A stretch of 64,000 nt of DNA from Tetrapyrgos nigripes (lineage: Eukaryota > Basidiomycota > Agaricomycetes > Agaricales > Campanellaceae): assembly GCA_013368315.1 (NCBI GenBank), contig JAACJM010000048.1, positions 372,001 through 436,000 on the forward strand, read 5' to 3'. Shown here piece by piece: positions 22,901 to 34,083 of this stretch; the stretch's first letter is position 1, and each line of letters opens with the position of its first letter. The notes beneath the pieces were generated by a model, which searched no databases, was not told the origin of the DNA, and worked only from the letters and a program-made list of their open reading frames with translations. Both the position numbers and the translations under genes were made by a program.

Positions 22901-25408
22901 CCTGAATACACCCTGAATACGTCCTGAATACGCCTTGAATACATCCTAAATACGTCTTGAATACGCCTTGAATATGTCCAGAATATGTCCAGAATATGTC
23001 CTGAATACGCCTTGAATACGTCCTGAAGAAGTGTTACGTCCTGAATACGCCTTGAATACATCCTGAATACATCTTAAATACACCCTGAATACGCCCTGAA
23101 TACGTCCTGAATATGCCTACAATACATTCTGAATACGTCTTCCTGAATAAACCTTGAATACACCTTGAATACGTCCTGAATACACCCTGAATACATCCTG
23201 AATACGCCTTGAATACATCTTGAATACATCTGGAATACGCACTGAATACACCCTGAATACACTGTGAATACGCCTTAAATATGTCCTAATATATGGCTTG
23301 AATACGTACTGAATATGTCTTGAATACAGCCTGAATACAGCCTGAATACACCTTGAATACACCTTGAATACGTCTTGAATACGTCCTGAATATGCCTTGA
23401 ATACGTCCAGAATATGTCTTGAATATGTCTTGAATATGCCTTGAATACGTCCTGAATATGTCTTGAATACACCTTGACTATGTCTTGAATACACCCTGAA
23501 TTTGTCCTGAATACTCCTTGAATATGTCCTGAATACGTGTTGAATACACCCTGAATACACCCTGAACACACCTGGACTACGCCTTGAATACGTCTCAAAT
23601 ACGTCCTGAATACGTGCTGAATACATCCTGAATATGTCGTGAATATGTCCTGAATAAATCTTGAATACGCCTTGAATATGTGCTGAATACGCCCTAAATA
23701 CGTCCTGAATATCCCTTGAATACGTCCTGAATATGTCCTGAATACGCCCTGAATACCTCCTGAATATGGCCTGAATATGCCATGAATACAGCTTGAATAC
23801 ACCTTGAATACGTCCTGAATACGCCCTGAATATGTCCAGAATACACCTTGAATACATCCTGAATATGTCCTGAATACACCTTGAATACATCCTGAATACA
23901 TTATGAATACGCCCTGAATACGTCCTGAATACACCTTGAATGCACCTTGACTATCTCCTGAATACACCCTGAATACGCCCTGAATGTGTCCTGAATATGT
24001 CCTGAATAGACTCTGAATACGTCCTGAATATGTCCTGAATATGTCCTGAATATGTCCTGAATACATCTTGAATCTGCCTTGAATATGTCCGGAATACGCC
24101 CTGAATATTTCCTAAATACGCCTTGAATACATCATGAATATGTCCTGAACACGCCCTGAATACATCCTGAATACATCTTGAATACACCCTGAATACACCC
24201 TGAATACACCTTTGATACACCTTGAATACATCCTGAATACGCCCTGAATATGTCCTGATTATGCCTTGAATACATCCTAAATATGTCTTCAATACGCCCT
24301 GAATATGCCCTGAATAAACCTTGAATACGTCTTGAATACCTCCTGAATACGCCTTGAATATGTCCTGAATACGCCTTGAATACATCCTGAATACCTCTTG
24401 AATACACCCTGAATCCACCTTGAATATGCCTTGAATACGTCCTGAATACGCCCTGAATACATCCTGAATACGCCTTGAATACATCCTGAATACGTCTGGA
24501 ATACGCCCTGAATACATCCTGAATATACCTTGAATACACCTTAAATATGTCCTGAATCAGGCTTGAATACGTCCTGAATACGTCCTGAATATGCCCTGAA
24601 TACACCTTGAATACGCCTTGAATATGTCCTGAATACGCCTTGAATATGTCCAGAATACATGTTGAATATGTCTTGAATACACCTTGAGTATGTCCTGAAT
24701 ATGTCCTGAAAGTGTCTTGAATACGTCTTGAATACACCTTGACTATGTCCTGAATACACCCTGAATATGTCCTGAATAGGCCCTGAATTTGTCCTGAATA
24801 CATCCTGAATACATCTTGAATACATCTTGAATACGTCTTGAATACATCTTGAATACGTCATGAATACGCCCTGAATACACCCTGAATACACCTTGAATAC
24901 ACCTTGAACACGTCCTGAATACGCCCTGAATACGTCCTGAATACGCCTTGAATACATCCTAAATATGTCTTGAATACGCCCTGAATACGCTCTGAATAAA
25001 CTTTGAATATGCCTTGAATGCATCCTGAATACGCCCTGAATACACCTTGAATACATCCTGAATACATCTTACGTCCTGAATACATCCTGAATACGTCTTG
25101 AATACGTCCTGAATACACCTTGAATATGCCCTGAATACGTCCTGAATACACCTTGAATACATCCTGACTACGTCTTGAATAGGCCCTGAATACACCTTGA
25201 ATACGCCTGGAATACGTCCTGAATATGCCCTGAATACATCCTGAATACGTTTTGAATATGCCCTGAATACACCCTGAATACACCTTGAATACGTCCTAAA
25301 TAGAATACACCTTGAATACACCTTGAATACGTCCTGAATATATGTCCTGAATATGCCCTGAATCCACCCTGAATACATCCTGAATACACCTTGAATACGT
25401 CCCAAATA
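19986..25408 (-). repeat. 11-bp minisatellite array, about 490 units
   Basis: Tandem units of TGAATACGTCC with variants at two places: CG/CA/TG in the middle and T/C changes near the end. A few units are lost or shortened (for example TTACGTCCTGAAT near 21592, 22594, 23035 and 25072). On the minus strand the array is open in all three frames over hundreds of codons and encodes an 11-residue cycle of the type VFRTYSGRIQD. This follows from the unit length, as 11 is not a multiple of 3, and is not evidence of a gene. The right edge runs directly into copia reverse-transcriptase sequence. Confidence 0.9.
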
Positions 25409-27864
25409 ATCTCTTCTTCGAGTATGCCATAAAGATAGGCACTTTGGACATCGACACCTGAGATGTGCCAATTATTGAGGGCTGCCAATGTGAAGATAAG
25501 GTGCACCGTCTCGAAATGAACAACTGGAGAGAAGCCTTGATCGAAGTCTAGACCTTCAATCTGTGAGAAACCTTTAGTGACGAGTCTCGCCTTCTTTCGA
25601 CCATCATTTTTGATGTCAAAGACCCATCGGTTTTTTATGACTTTCCTATTCTCAGGACAATCTACAAGTTGGAAAGTTCCACGCCTGTGAAGTACCTCTA
25701 GTTCTTCACGGCAAGCAATTCTCCATTCCTCTTGCTCTCTATCTGGTAGGAGCAATATTTCTCGGAGTGTCCATTCGTGGGGAGATTTAGAGTCAATTGC
25801 ATTATTAAGCAAAAGATTTATCAACTGTACTCCCCCTTCCTGGCATAGTTGTGCCTGATCTTCTAAAAGATCGTTACCATCTGTATTAGATGCAGAATTC
25901 TCATCATCTGATGTGGACGAGTGTGGTCTGAGACCTTCATCAGTGTCTCCTGAGTCACTTTGTCCTGTGGAACTAGGACCGGGATCCTGTGGTTCTGCGG
26001 CTGCAGTTCCGTATGGCTGGTTTAGCTGTAGCCATGCCTCACGTTCTCTTGCAGCTCTATCAGTGTCATGATTATCAGCTGCGACCTGTTTGTCTGCATC
26101 GTGTGCACACACGCCAGGGGGCCAAGCGCTCCCCTGTCTCCAGGCTTGATTAGAGTCTGGTACAAACGTTTTTGGTGCTCTCCTGTCACGTTCAGTTTGT
26201 CTAGGTGCAGGAGGTGGATTCAGTGATTGCCTTGGTCGCCTTGGAGGTGTCTGTGGAAGCTGAGGTGGTGTTTCAGGTTCAGACTCAGATCTCAGGGGCG
26301 GCGTTTCCGGTGGCGATCTCCGCAGACTCTGTCTGTCAGTATCGTCATGCCAAACATCAGGTCTCCTTTTGGAAGGTGTGTTGGTTGGTATGTAGAAATG
26401 TTCATCTTCATCTTCGCCGAACATTTGAGGAATATCCTCGTTAGGATCGTTAGGAACATCTTTCAACGTTATAGGAAGTCGTTTAGAGTTTGTTGTGCTT
26501 TTATCGCATCGAGGAAACAAAGTTTTGTCAAATACTGCTTGTGGTGCAGTAAATTGTGCATTGTTCTTTCTCATGAATAGATCACCATGACCGCCTGGAG
26601 CAGGACCAAGATAGGTCATAAGTTCTGTTTTGGAAGTGAGTTTGTTCTTTCGAATTTTCGCTGGAACATAGACATACGCTCCACAGCCAAGTACACGTAA
26701 GTGATCCATACGAGGCTTCTTCTTTTCTAGAACTTCATATGGTGTTATCCAATTGTGTCGCCACATCAGAGTGCACATATACAAATATACTGCATGTGTA
26801 ACACAAAATTTCCACCAGCTGTCAGGAAGACACGTGTGTTTGCGCATTGCCTCAGCCTTATCCATTATAGTGCACATGAGGCACTCAGCACAACCATTTT
26901 GTTGGGGGGTGTATGGTGCACTTTGGAGGATCTTGATGCCTTTGTCTTTCAACATTTCGATGAAGGCACCTTTGATATATTCTCCCCCTGCATCGGACAT
27001 CCATTGTTCAACTTTGGATTTGTATTGATTCTCGACCATGGCAAGCTATTGGCGAGTTACATGTACCGGTGTTTTCTTGTTGTTCAATAGAAAAGCCCAT
27101 GTGTTAGATGTAAAGTTGTCCAAGAAAATTATCATATAATTGAATTTGTGGTACGATTCACTGGGGAATTCTTTGAGATCCGAATGGATTAATTCAAAGG
27201 GACGCATAGCCCGTCTTTCTGATGGTGGGTAAACTTGTTGTGGTGTTTTTCCTTCGAGACATCCATGGCAAATAGGTGGTTGTAATGGAATGTTAAATTC
27301 TGGCCAGCTGTCGGTATGTGTTCGAAGATGTTTGAGAACATCATGAGAAGGGTGAACTGCATGTTGATGTGCCAAGTCGAAGTTGATTTCATAAATCATT
27401 GTGTCTGCCATGGAGGCGATGTCAGTTTTGGTATGAGGAAGATAGTAAATGGTGTCTTCTGGTGATCGTTTGGTAAATGTTAACCAGCAACAATGCATTG
27501 CATTTCCATCTATATCTGTCATTTTGTCATGCTTCATCAGCATGATCATTTTGTCTGATCCATGAACTGTCACTCTGTCTGACTGTAGGAATGTTCCAAG
27601 TGACAGTAACCGTTGGTTTAGATTGGCAACATAATAAACAGGGGCAACTTTGAAGTAACGAGTTCCCTGTTGTATGATGATGGTACCAGCAGTGTTTGTT
27701 TTTGTAACTCCATTTGCAGTTTGAATGGAGATTGGATCTACTTTATGTGACTCAACAAAGTCAGTTAAGTCAAAAGTGTAATGTGCAGATGCTCCAGAGT
27801 CGAGTAACCAGGCATTATCATAATGTTTCTGGTTGGTGAGAGTATTCTTTCCCTTGCAATTCAC
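25409..27864 (-). pseudogene. Ty1/copia polyprotein, truncated and mutated
   Basis: The minus strand holds, in order, an aspartic protease (LLDSGASAHYTF, about 27.8 kb), the pre-integrase His/Cys segment (HPSHDVLKHL...CHGC, 27.25-27.35 kb), the integrase core (HSDLK, SDAGGEY and the Glu region after PYTPQQNG, 26.85-27.2 kb), the long variable linker and the start of reverse transcriptase (KNRWVFDIK...KARLVTKGF...GVDVQSAYLYG). A stop lies at 27043-27045. In the integrase Glu motif three normally basic positions are Cys (NGCAECLMC), which fits CGY to TGY changes. The sequence ends in mid reverse transcriptase at about 25408, fused to the 11-bp satellite. The RT catalytic motif, RNase H and 3' LTR are absent. 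Upstream gag and a 5' LTR could not be defined. Confidence 0.85.
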
Positions 27865-28021
27865 ACAAGATGAATAATAAGTTCCACAGGGACATAATAT
27901 ATTGGGTACATTATAAATAGAGGGGCTAATAGAGCCCAGAGGAGCGGTATGTATAAATATGTTACAAGCATGTGATAATAATAAATCACATGCACTGTAT
28001 GGGATGTGTCAGATACTCTAT

Positions 28022-28880
28022 TCACAATGGAAGAGAAAGAGGGTGCGGCATACCTGTAGTACCTGCCATCATTCCAACCCTCAGAAATAATCTCCTCCTT
28101 GGAGTCAGACCCGAGGGAGATAACGTCCATGTCCGGAGAACTGGACAGAGGTTCGAGGTCTGGCATTGAGTCAGCATCCTCATCGACTTCCAAGTTGGAA
28201 GCACTGCGGGACGTGGAGATTTCCTCGAATAAGGGGGTCACCGACCATGCTTGACTTCACCCTGACAAATTGGAGGCGGTCATTTGGTCAAGGTCCTCAT
28301 TGATCTCCATGAGGCCCTCATCGTACTCCCTGTTGAAATCCCCTGCATACCACTTTTGGGTCATCTCGTCGATGACCGTTTGAAGACGCTCCACGAGTGT
28401 TTTGTGGTTGGGGTCGACGTTCTCCTTGTCGGAGTCCTCCATGTCAACGAGACCGGCCTCCCACATTCTGAGGCGTTTGGTGGACTCCTCCTTTTCCTTT
28501 TAGAACTCCTCCGAGTCCATACTCCCTGCGTTGGAAACGAGGCTGTCTGACAGTCTGTCGAACTCCTCGGCCATTTCGGTGTCATCGTCTGTTCCCACGC
28601 ACTTGTCCTGCATCCACCCAAAGTTGTTCCATGCCTCCTCAGTTGGCTTAATCCCATTTCCTCGAGCAGTTTTAAAGGCATTATCTTTGGTAGAGGGCTC
28701 TGTGACCGTGATGGTCGGAGTTTCCTTGAAAAACTTTGCCACATGTATGACGTGTGAGTGTCCTAACTTAATAGGACCCATACTCTGGGCTTGTTGCTTC
28801 TGGTGTGTTTGTTCTCCGGCGCGTTTTCCGCAGCCTTGCCAGTTGCCACGTCCTCGGCCTTTGCCTCTCCAATGTAATGT
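28022..28880 (-). pseudogene. Unrecognised degraded coding region upstream of copia
   Basis: Three successive minus-strand frames look coding (acidic, D/E/S-rich: AKFFKETPTITV, DSDKENVDPNHKTLVERL, SMPDLEPLSSSPDMDVI) but are split by stops at about 28500 and 28257. A short basic Arg/Gly stretch lies upstream (about 28.85 kb). It could be a decayed gag of the copia element or an unrelated gene. No zinc knuckle found. Confidence 0.35.
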
Positions 28881-28899
28881 GTTGAAAAAATATTATTAT

Positions 28900-29900
28900 T
28901 GACTTGTAATTAACGGCACTGTCTCTGATTTCTCAATAGCTATATGCAGCATAAGGGGTTATGGAGTAGGAAGTCGCTAGGCATATTGTAGTAAGCCATT
29001 GTCAGTAGCCTATTGTTCACAGGCCTATTGTTGTCCAAACTTGAGTTTGGCTTCTACCTGTGGCAGGCCATTTTTTGTCCAAACTCAGGTCAGCATTTTG
29101 ACTTTCCGAGCCCACTTTTTGTCCAAACCTGCATCCAGGATCGTCACCTATTATTGGGGGGCCTGATACGAGTGACCTCCCAGATCTTTTCCACGGGATC
29201 AAACTCCCACCCCTGTTCGTTGGCGCTCATTAGGCGCTCATCAGGAATCACAGTCGAGACCCATCAAAGACCCATGACGTTGTTCACGCCTTCCTCAGAC
29301 CAACGTGACATGCTGAAAAGGGACAAATATCCGCTCGACAGATAGGTGACCTAATATATGCACGGAAATAAGATACATTAGGAACCCAGATATGAGTTGA
29401 AATAGATCATGTATTAGTAAGTTAGATATCTAACCAGAAAGTTGATACATTAGGATGCCTTACGGTACATTTAATTGGTGACCAGACACATGTCATATTA
29501 GATCTACAGAAAGAAGTACAAAAAGATTTTCAATTCACACACCTATTCAAACAAAAGAAAGATCACCTATCAATTTCGCGAATTTGTGTCCAGAAATGGT
29601 ATGTATCTGGAATCCAGATATATGTACAGATATGAGTCTCAATATATCATGCATCTGAACTCTAGATAGGTGTACTAATAGATGATATTTATGGACTACT
29701 GATACAACACTGGTGCGTGTCCAATGCATCAACGTAAAGATGCATCTGCTTCGAAATATCCTAGTTACAAAGTCCTATATACATAAGTGGTCCTACACCT
29801 TGGCAGCAATTCGAAAGCAGATTTAATAGCAGGAAAGCAAAAAAAAAAAAAACACCAAAAACCAAAGAAACATAAAAAGCATCAAGTGCATCCCACTCTC
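28900..29900. other. No recognisable gene; short direct repeats
   Basis: TTTGTCCAAAC or TTGTCCAAAC occurs three times (about 29033, 29075 and 29120). A run of 14 or so A at about 29839 lies near the end. No coding frame that I can assign. Confidence 0.45.
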
Positions 29901-29914
29901 CTGGTCTCTACAAG

Positions 29915-30695
29915 TCACTTCGCCATGTCGACGGCATCGCGAACATCCTCCAATCTGAAATCCAGCTCGGTGCACCACAAGGCAATCCAGGCATGACCTG
30001 TGGATCTTGGTGGTGTATTGTAGTATCTGTCAATGGGCTTTGTGTTCTGTGATGAAAATGAGTAGTGTTCAAATTGGGACACCCCACACGACGCACCAAC
30101 GACATACGCCGTATTCCTACCTACCACCTTCACTGAATACACCAGTCTAAACACTTTTGACTGGTGTCTCCTCCTCCATTCCCTGAGTCTGTTCAAGGCG
30201 AAAACATACACCACAGAATCCGTTCCTGAAGACGTCGATGCAGACGCAGCTACTGAAGACATCGGCATAGAACTTGGCGAGCAGACAGGGAAGACAGAAA
30301 ACTTCAAAACACTGAAAAAGAGAGTTTATACTCCAGAAGCGCACACATACCATGAGAGCACGTTGGAGTTTGCAATGTTGGGAGATCGGCGTGGACAGAG
30401 GCTGGAGCAGCCAGGTGTTTGTCGGTTGTTTGTCACAGCTGTTTGTTGTGACTTCCATATATGTACAGTCACCACCCATCCTCCAACCATCGCCCACTTC
30501 TGAACGAGTCAACACAACGTCCATAGGAGAAGATTGGGGATTTGGCTCAGATACACAGGATGTAGTAATCTCCATGTTCTCAGCAGGGTCTTCAGAACGA
30601 GCATCAACATCGCCTGCTTCAGGAAGAACAGACAAAACGTCTGCACCTGATTTGGTTCCTCCTGAACCTACAACCTGAAGCCTTGAGATGATCAC
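29915..30695 (-). CDS. Unrecognised hypothetical coding region
   Basis: Two overlapping minus-strand frames (29915-30307 and 30147-30695) have a coding look, for example SQFEHYSFSSQNTKPIDRYY and PADNMEI/SEPNPQSSPMD-type segments, but no family motif. They may be exons of one gene or remnants. Function unknown. Confidence 0.25.
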
Positions 30696-30778
30696 CCTCT
30701 ACGACGTTAAATCCACACTCCCACCTAGTGATCCTAGATGTGGCTATTCTCGTTTCAGCTGGAGAGTCCAGTGAGCTT

Positions 30779-31250
30779 CTAGCCTATCTTGCACAAAGTG
30801 CCAGACTTCTTAAGGACATTCATGGCCATCAATATATTCTTCTCTGGATCCAAGCTTGGGGACCCCAGTGTTACAGTATTGGCCGTGCCAGGTAACGTCT
30901 GACCAATCTCCCATGCTCCATTACCACCACTGCAGTGACCCATCCCACTGACGTGGAAGAAACGGTAAAAGTTGTCAAGCCGGGAAGGATGGAGATTCAT
31001 ATTGTCAGAGACGATGTTGTAGTAACGCTCAGAATTGATTGGACAAATAAGAGGATCTGCTTGACCATGGTAGGGTAACAAGTTACCATTACAGTCTTTG
31101 AAAGCTGAGATGTCTCTTTGAATGTGGATATGTGGAAGGGATCAAGTTTTTGAGCGAGGGCAAAGGAGGATTTGTTGAGTGTATTGATGTTGAAGTTGGG
31201 ATTGTTGAAAATGACAAAACGGAACCAGTCCTACCAGATAGATCAGGAGG
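30779..31250 (-). pseudogene. Tannase/feruloyl esterase C-terminal fragment
   Basis: The minus strand encodes DWFRFVIFNNPNF...TLN...DPFHI (about 31.15-31.22 kb). After a frame change it continues LLPYHGQADPLI...NSERYYNIVS...LDNFYRFFHVSGMGHCSGG to a stop at 30779. The HGQADPLI (catalytic Asp) and GMGHCSGG (catalytic His) blocks are the C-terminal signature of the fungal tannase/feruloyl esterase family, secreted esterases acting on plant phenolic esters. The nucleophile-serine half is missing and the frame is broken, so this is a stranded host-gene fragment. A LINE fragment lies directly upstream. Confidence 0.75.
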
Positions 31251-31318
31251 AAGTTCCCTCTTAGTAGAGCGAAGGTGAATGAAACTCACCACAGTGAAGG
31301 GAAACACTGCTCCACTAA

Positions 31319-31745
31319 TCAATAGTGCAGATGTAATGGAGACAGATCCAGCAAGTTTTCCATCAATGAAGAAAGGAGAAAACACATTCTTGATTGTCTC
31401 TGCTTGTGTGGGACACCAAAGACATGAGCTAGGCGCTCAGTCGTGTTGACGAAATCAAACAAAGCCCCAAGATGTGACCGGTCAGCCAATAGGGAGTGGA
31501 GGTTCATGTTGCGAAGGCAAGATCTGGCGACATGGTGGGCTGGGCATTGCAATAGATAGTGGAAGACAGTCTCGGGGGCTCGACGACAGCAGGGACATGT
31601 GGAGGACTCAGCCCAGGCAATAGAGTGTAAATGTTTTTGTAGTAGGATATGGCCAGTACATAGCTGAGTGAGAAGGCTGGTGTGACACCTGGGTAGCTTG
31701 ATGAGCCGTAAATAGTTTCTGCTAGCCTTGTTGCACTGTCGCAAT
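31319..31745 (-). pseudogene. Non-LTR retrotransposon (Tad-like LINE) 3' end fragment
   Basis: The minus-strand frame contains LTQLCTGHILLQKHLHSI followed by CPCCRRAPETVFHYLLQCP, the Cys-rich tail found after the RNase H region of fungal Tad-clade LINEs. Only this C-terminal piece remains. Cys stands where the family has Arg in the RRH and QLRTGH motifs, in line with CpG decay elsewhere. Boundaries with the flanking unknown gene and the tannase fragment are approximate. Confidence 0.7.
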
Positions 31746-31749
31746 AGAC

Positions 31750-32966
31750 TGGAAAGATCTGTAGCATGGGGATTTCCTCCACTTCTTGTCATGCAGGCCC
31801 CGCCCAAACAGGAAGGACATCGCGCGCACCAGGAAGGGAAGCAGTCGATTTTCGAGTGCGTCAACCACGGCTAAATGTCCTCTAATTGGTAATAATACCT
31901 GGAGATGCGCTAGGCACTCCCAAAAGCAGAACATCGTATCCTCTGAAGCACCCGAATCTCCACAAGTCATGGCCTTTTGAAAAACAAGTATGACTGGTTT
32001 GAAAGTTTCTCGAAGAAGAACGTCAAGTTGTGTTGAGGAGCATACTGCGACACTGTGGAAAGCAGCTGGAGACTGGGAAACAGAAACAATGTGTTCGATC
32101 ACTCTTGAGTAGAACTTGGGGTCTACTTCATCGAAGGCGTCTTTCATGATGGAGCTATAGGTGTGCCCATGGATGCTTCTGGAAATGTTCCGAATAGTAA
32201 GATACCAATTCTTTGTCGTCTGGGCGTCAAAACTATCTGCCTGCACATTCCGGAAGAATTGCTCCACAACGAGAGATAATTTCCGGAGAACAAATGAGAC
32301 TGTCAACAATCCCCCTGGGAAATGCAAGGGAGTACGTCAAGGCCGCGATGGACAGGAATGAATCCTGGAACTGCGTTACTTCCCCATTACAGACGGAAGT
32401 CTTGGCATAAGTACAAATGAAGAACTATGTCCACGCACACATCCACAGCCAATATTGACAAAGCGATTCCCGAATTTCCATAGAGACGAGCTTGTCCTGT
32501 TTGGCACCAGGGGCAATACCAGACAAAGAGTTTCTAGCCAGGACATGCGACATCGGTACATGGGTAATCTGCAAACGGTTTCCAGGATGCGGCTGTACCC
32601 TGGCTGGAAGATAGTTCATGTAGATGGGAATGGCATGAAAGAAAGCATCTGCGTTGGCAGTAGCAGCATTGGCCAAGTTTTCGAGCATCTGTGGAGTTGC
32701 AATCTTCAGGTTGGCTTTCAGTTCCTGATAATGAAAGCAGTTAGCAACTTTGAGATTACCATAGGATATGCTGAAAGATATCACAAACAGCACAGTGTCA
32801 GGCATGAAAGAAAATGTGGCCACTGGGGATGGATGAAAGAAAGAAAGCAGTGTGCTTGCATGTGGCACTGGCAGGAGGCTTGATATCCATTGCTTAATCC
32901 CGAGCATACTCCAATTGAGCAATGCTTCTTTCGTAACGGGACACAACAATTGCAATAAGATTTCAC
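31750..32966 (-). pseudogene. Unrecognised gene fragment, minus strand
   Basis: Two long minus-strand frames (32327-31750 and 32955-32425) read like real protein, for example TKNWYLTIRNISRSIHGHTY and NADAFFHAIPIYMNYLPARV, separated by a region that may be an intron. No motif identifies it. It is cut at its C-terminal side by the LINE fragment. Possibly a host gene remnant. Confidence 0.35.
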
Positions 32967-33804
32967 GCTGTGATTCTGAAGTAAATGACCGGCAAGACTG
33001 GTGATCCCAGTATAGTCAGAGACAATAATCCATTTTCAGAGGTACTACCCATGCTGGCCTACCGCAACGAGATTTGATCACTTCAATTAGAGGCCCGAGT
33101 GAAGATCGACTTTTCATCGCCAGTAATGAGTGAGGTGCTGGAGCTTGGGCACCAAGATGAAGACTGGACACCACATGTCTGGGACATAAAAAGTTGCATT
33201 AGACTACTAGAAATCCACATCAAAGATATTAGCCAACTCCCAAAGTCAACACCAGTGCTCTCATCATGACCAAAAAAACTCAGCGCACGTCCAGCCCTAT
33301 GGTGTCCCAGACAGACCAAATATCCATTCTCACCCCCGTCTCCATCTCTCAGCTGGTCTCTATCATCACGGTGGTAGCCAAAGTGTTCTTGGCAGTGATC
33401 GTCCATCTCTCATGGAAGATTGATTGGGACGTTCCGAGCCTTGGCAGCACTGGGTGAAGGGTGGCGAACATACGCCAGCGTATCATTATGACCTCCACAA
33501 TGGAGAAACAAATGGATGTGAGGTAGCACTTGCTTCAGAATCTTCAGGTAACCACGTACTGCAATACGGTGTCAGCGAGGCTTATGAGATGTATGCAGAG
33601 ATTGTGTTAGCTGACCTCGGCGAAGTATTTCGTATACAACCTTGATTTGGACAAGGAGTTAAAATGGGAGCGACTGTTTTCATGAAGGATGAGACAATGA
33701 GAGAGGGCTTGAGTGCCTCAAGATCAAGATGTGTCTAGCAAAGTGCCCTATAGTGCATTAATGTCTATGAGCTGTGCTGGAAAAAAAAGATTGGCAGAGA
33801 TAAC

Positions 33805-34083
33805 TTACCCGCAGTCATTTGCCATATCCTTGTGCTTTTCACCTAACCACCAAAAATCCCCACCTCCAAATGAAGCTTCCCAAACCCACATCGTGTATGA
33901 GTCTTTGACAGAAATCATTAGGGTATTTAGAGTGGCGTCCAGGTCCAATATTGCGGAGTACAACACAGAGTTGAAGAAGCCCAACGCTGCACATAGTATG
34001 AGTAGGTTGGGAAGCAGTGAATGTGTAAGGCCGCTGGAATCCATAATAAGCCATAGACGATTGCGAAAATGCTTCATCGACAA
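33805..34083 (-). CDS. Unrecognised hydrophobic open frame, left-arm copy
   Basis: Mirror copy of 57493-57771. It has one long hydrophobic stretch (LLPNLLILCAALGFFNSVLY) typical of a membrane segment. Possibly part of a multi-spanning fungal membrane protein. I cannot name the family with confidence. Confidence 0.3.
   Translation of the reverse strand: MSMKHFRNRLWLIMDSSGLTHSLLPNLLILCAALGFFNSVLYSAILDLDATLNTLMISVKDSYTMWVWEASFGGGDFWWLGEKHKDMANDCG

Larger units (their letters stand above)
19104..25408 (+). mobile_element. Second satellite-bearing CACTA-like element, left part only
   Basis: Starts with CACTGAAGCAAATCCC at the point where repeat B is cut off. It then has 0.9 kb of subterminal repeats of the same kind as the fold-back element (dyads near 19280, 19520, 19580, 19702 and 19812, and CTTACAGGAGTATTAC units), and then a 5.4 kb 11-bp array. 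No right terminus or mirrored arm is in the window, because the array abuts a truncated copia element at about 25408. No coding capacity of its own. Confidence 0.55.

Noticed and set aside
19917..25056. Long minus-strand open frames of 140-470 codons rich in YSGCIQGVFRT-type peptides
   Set aside because: They are the translation of an 11-bp satellite whose unit has no stop in any minus-strand frame. Openness in three frames at once shows it is a composition effect, not a set of genes.
5411..25408. CRISPR-like arrays
   Set aside because: Units are 9 or 11 nt without spacers, and the sequence is eukaryotic (spliced fungal transposon genes).
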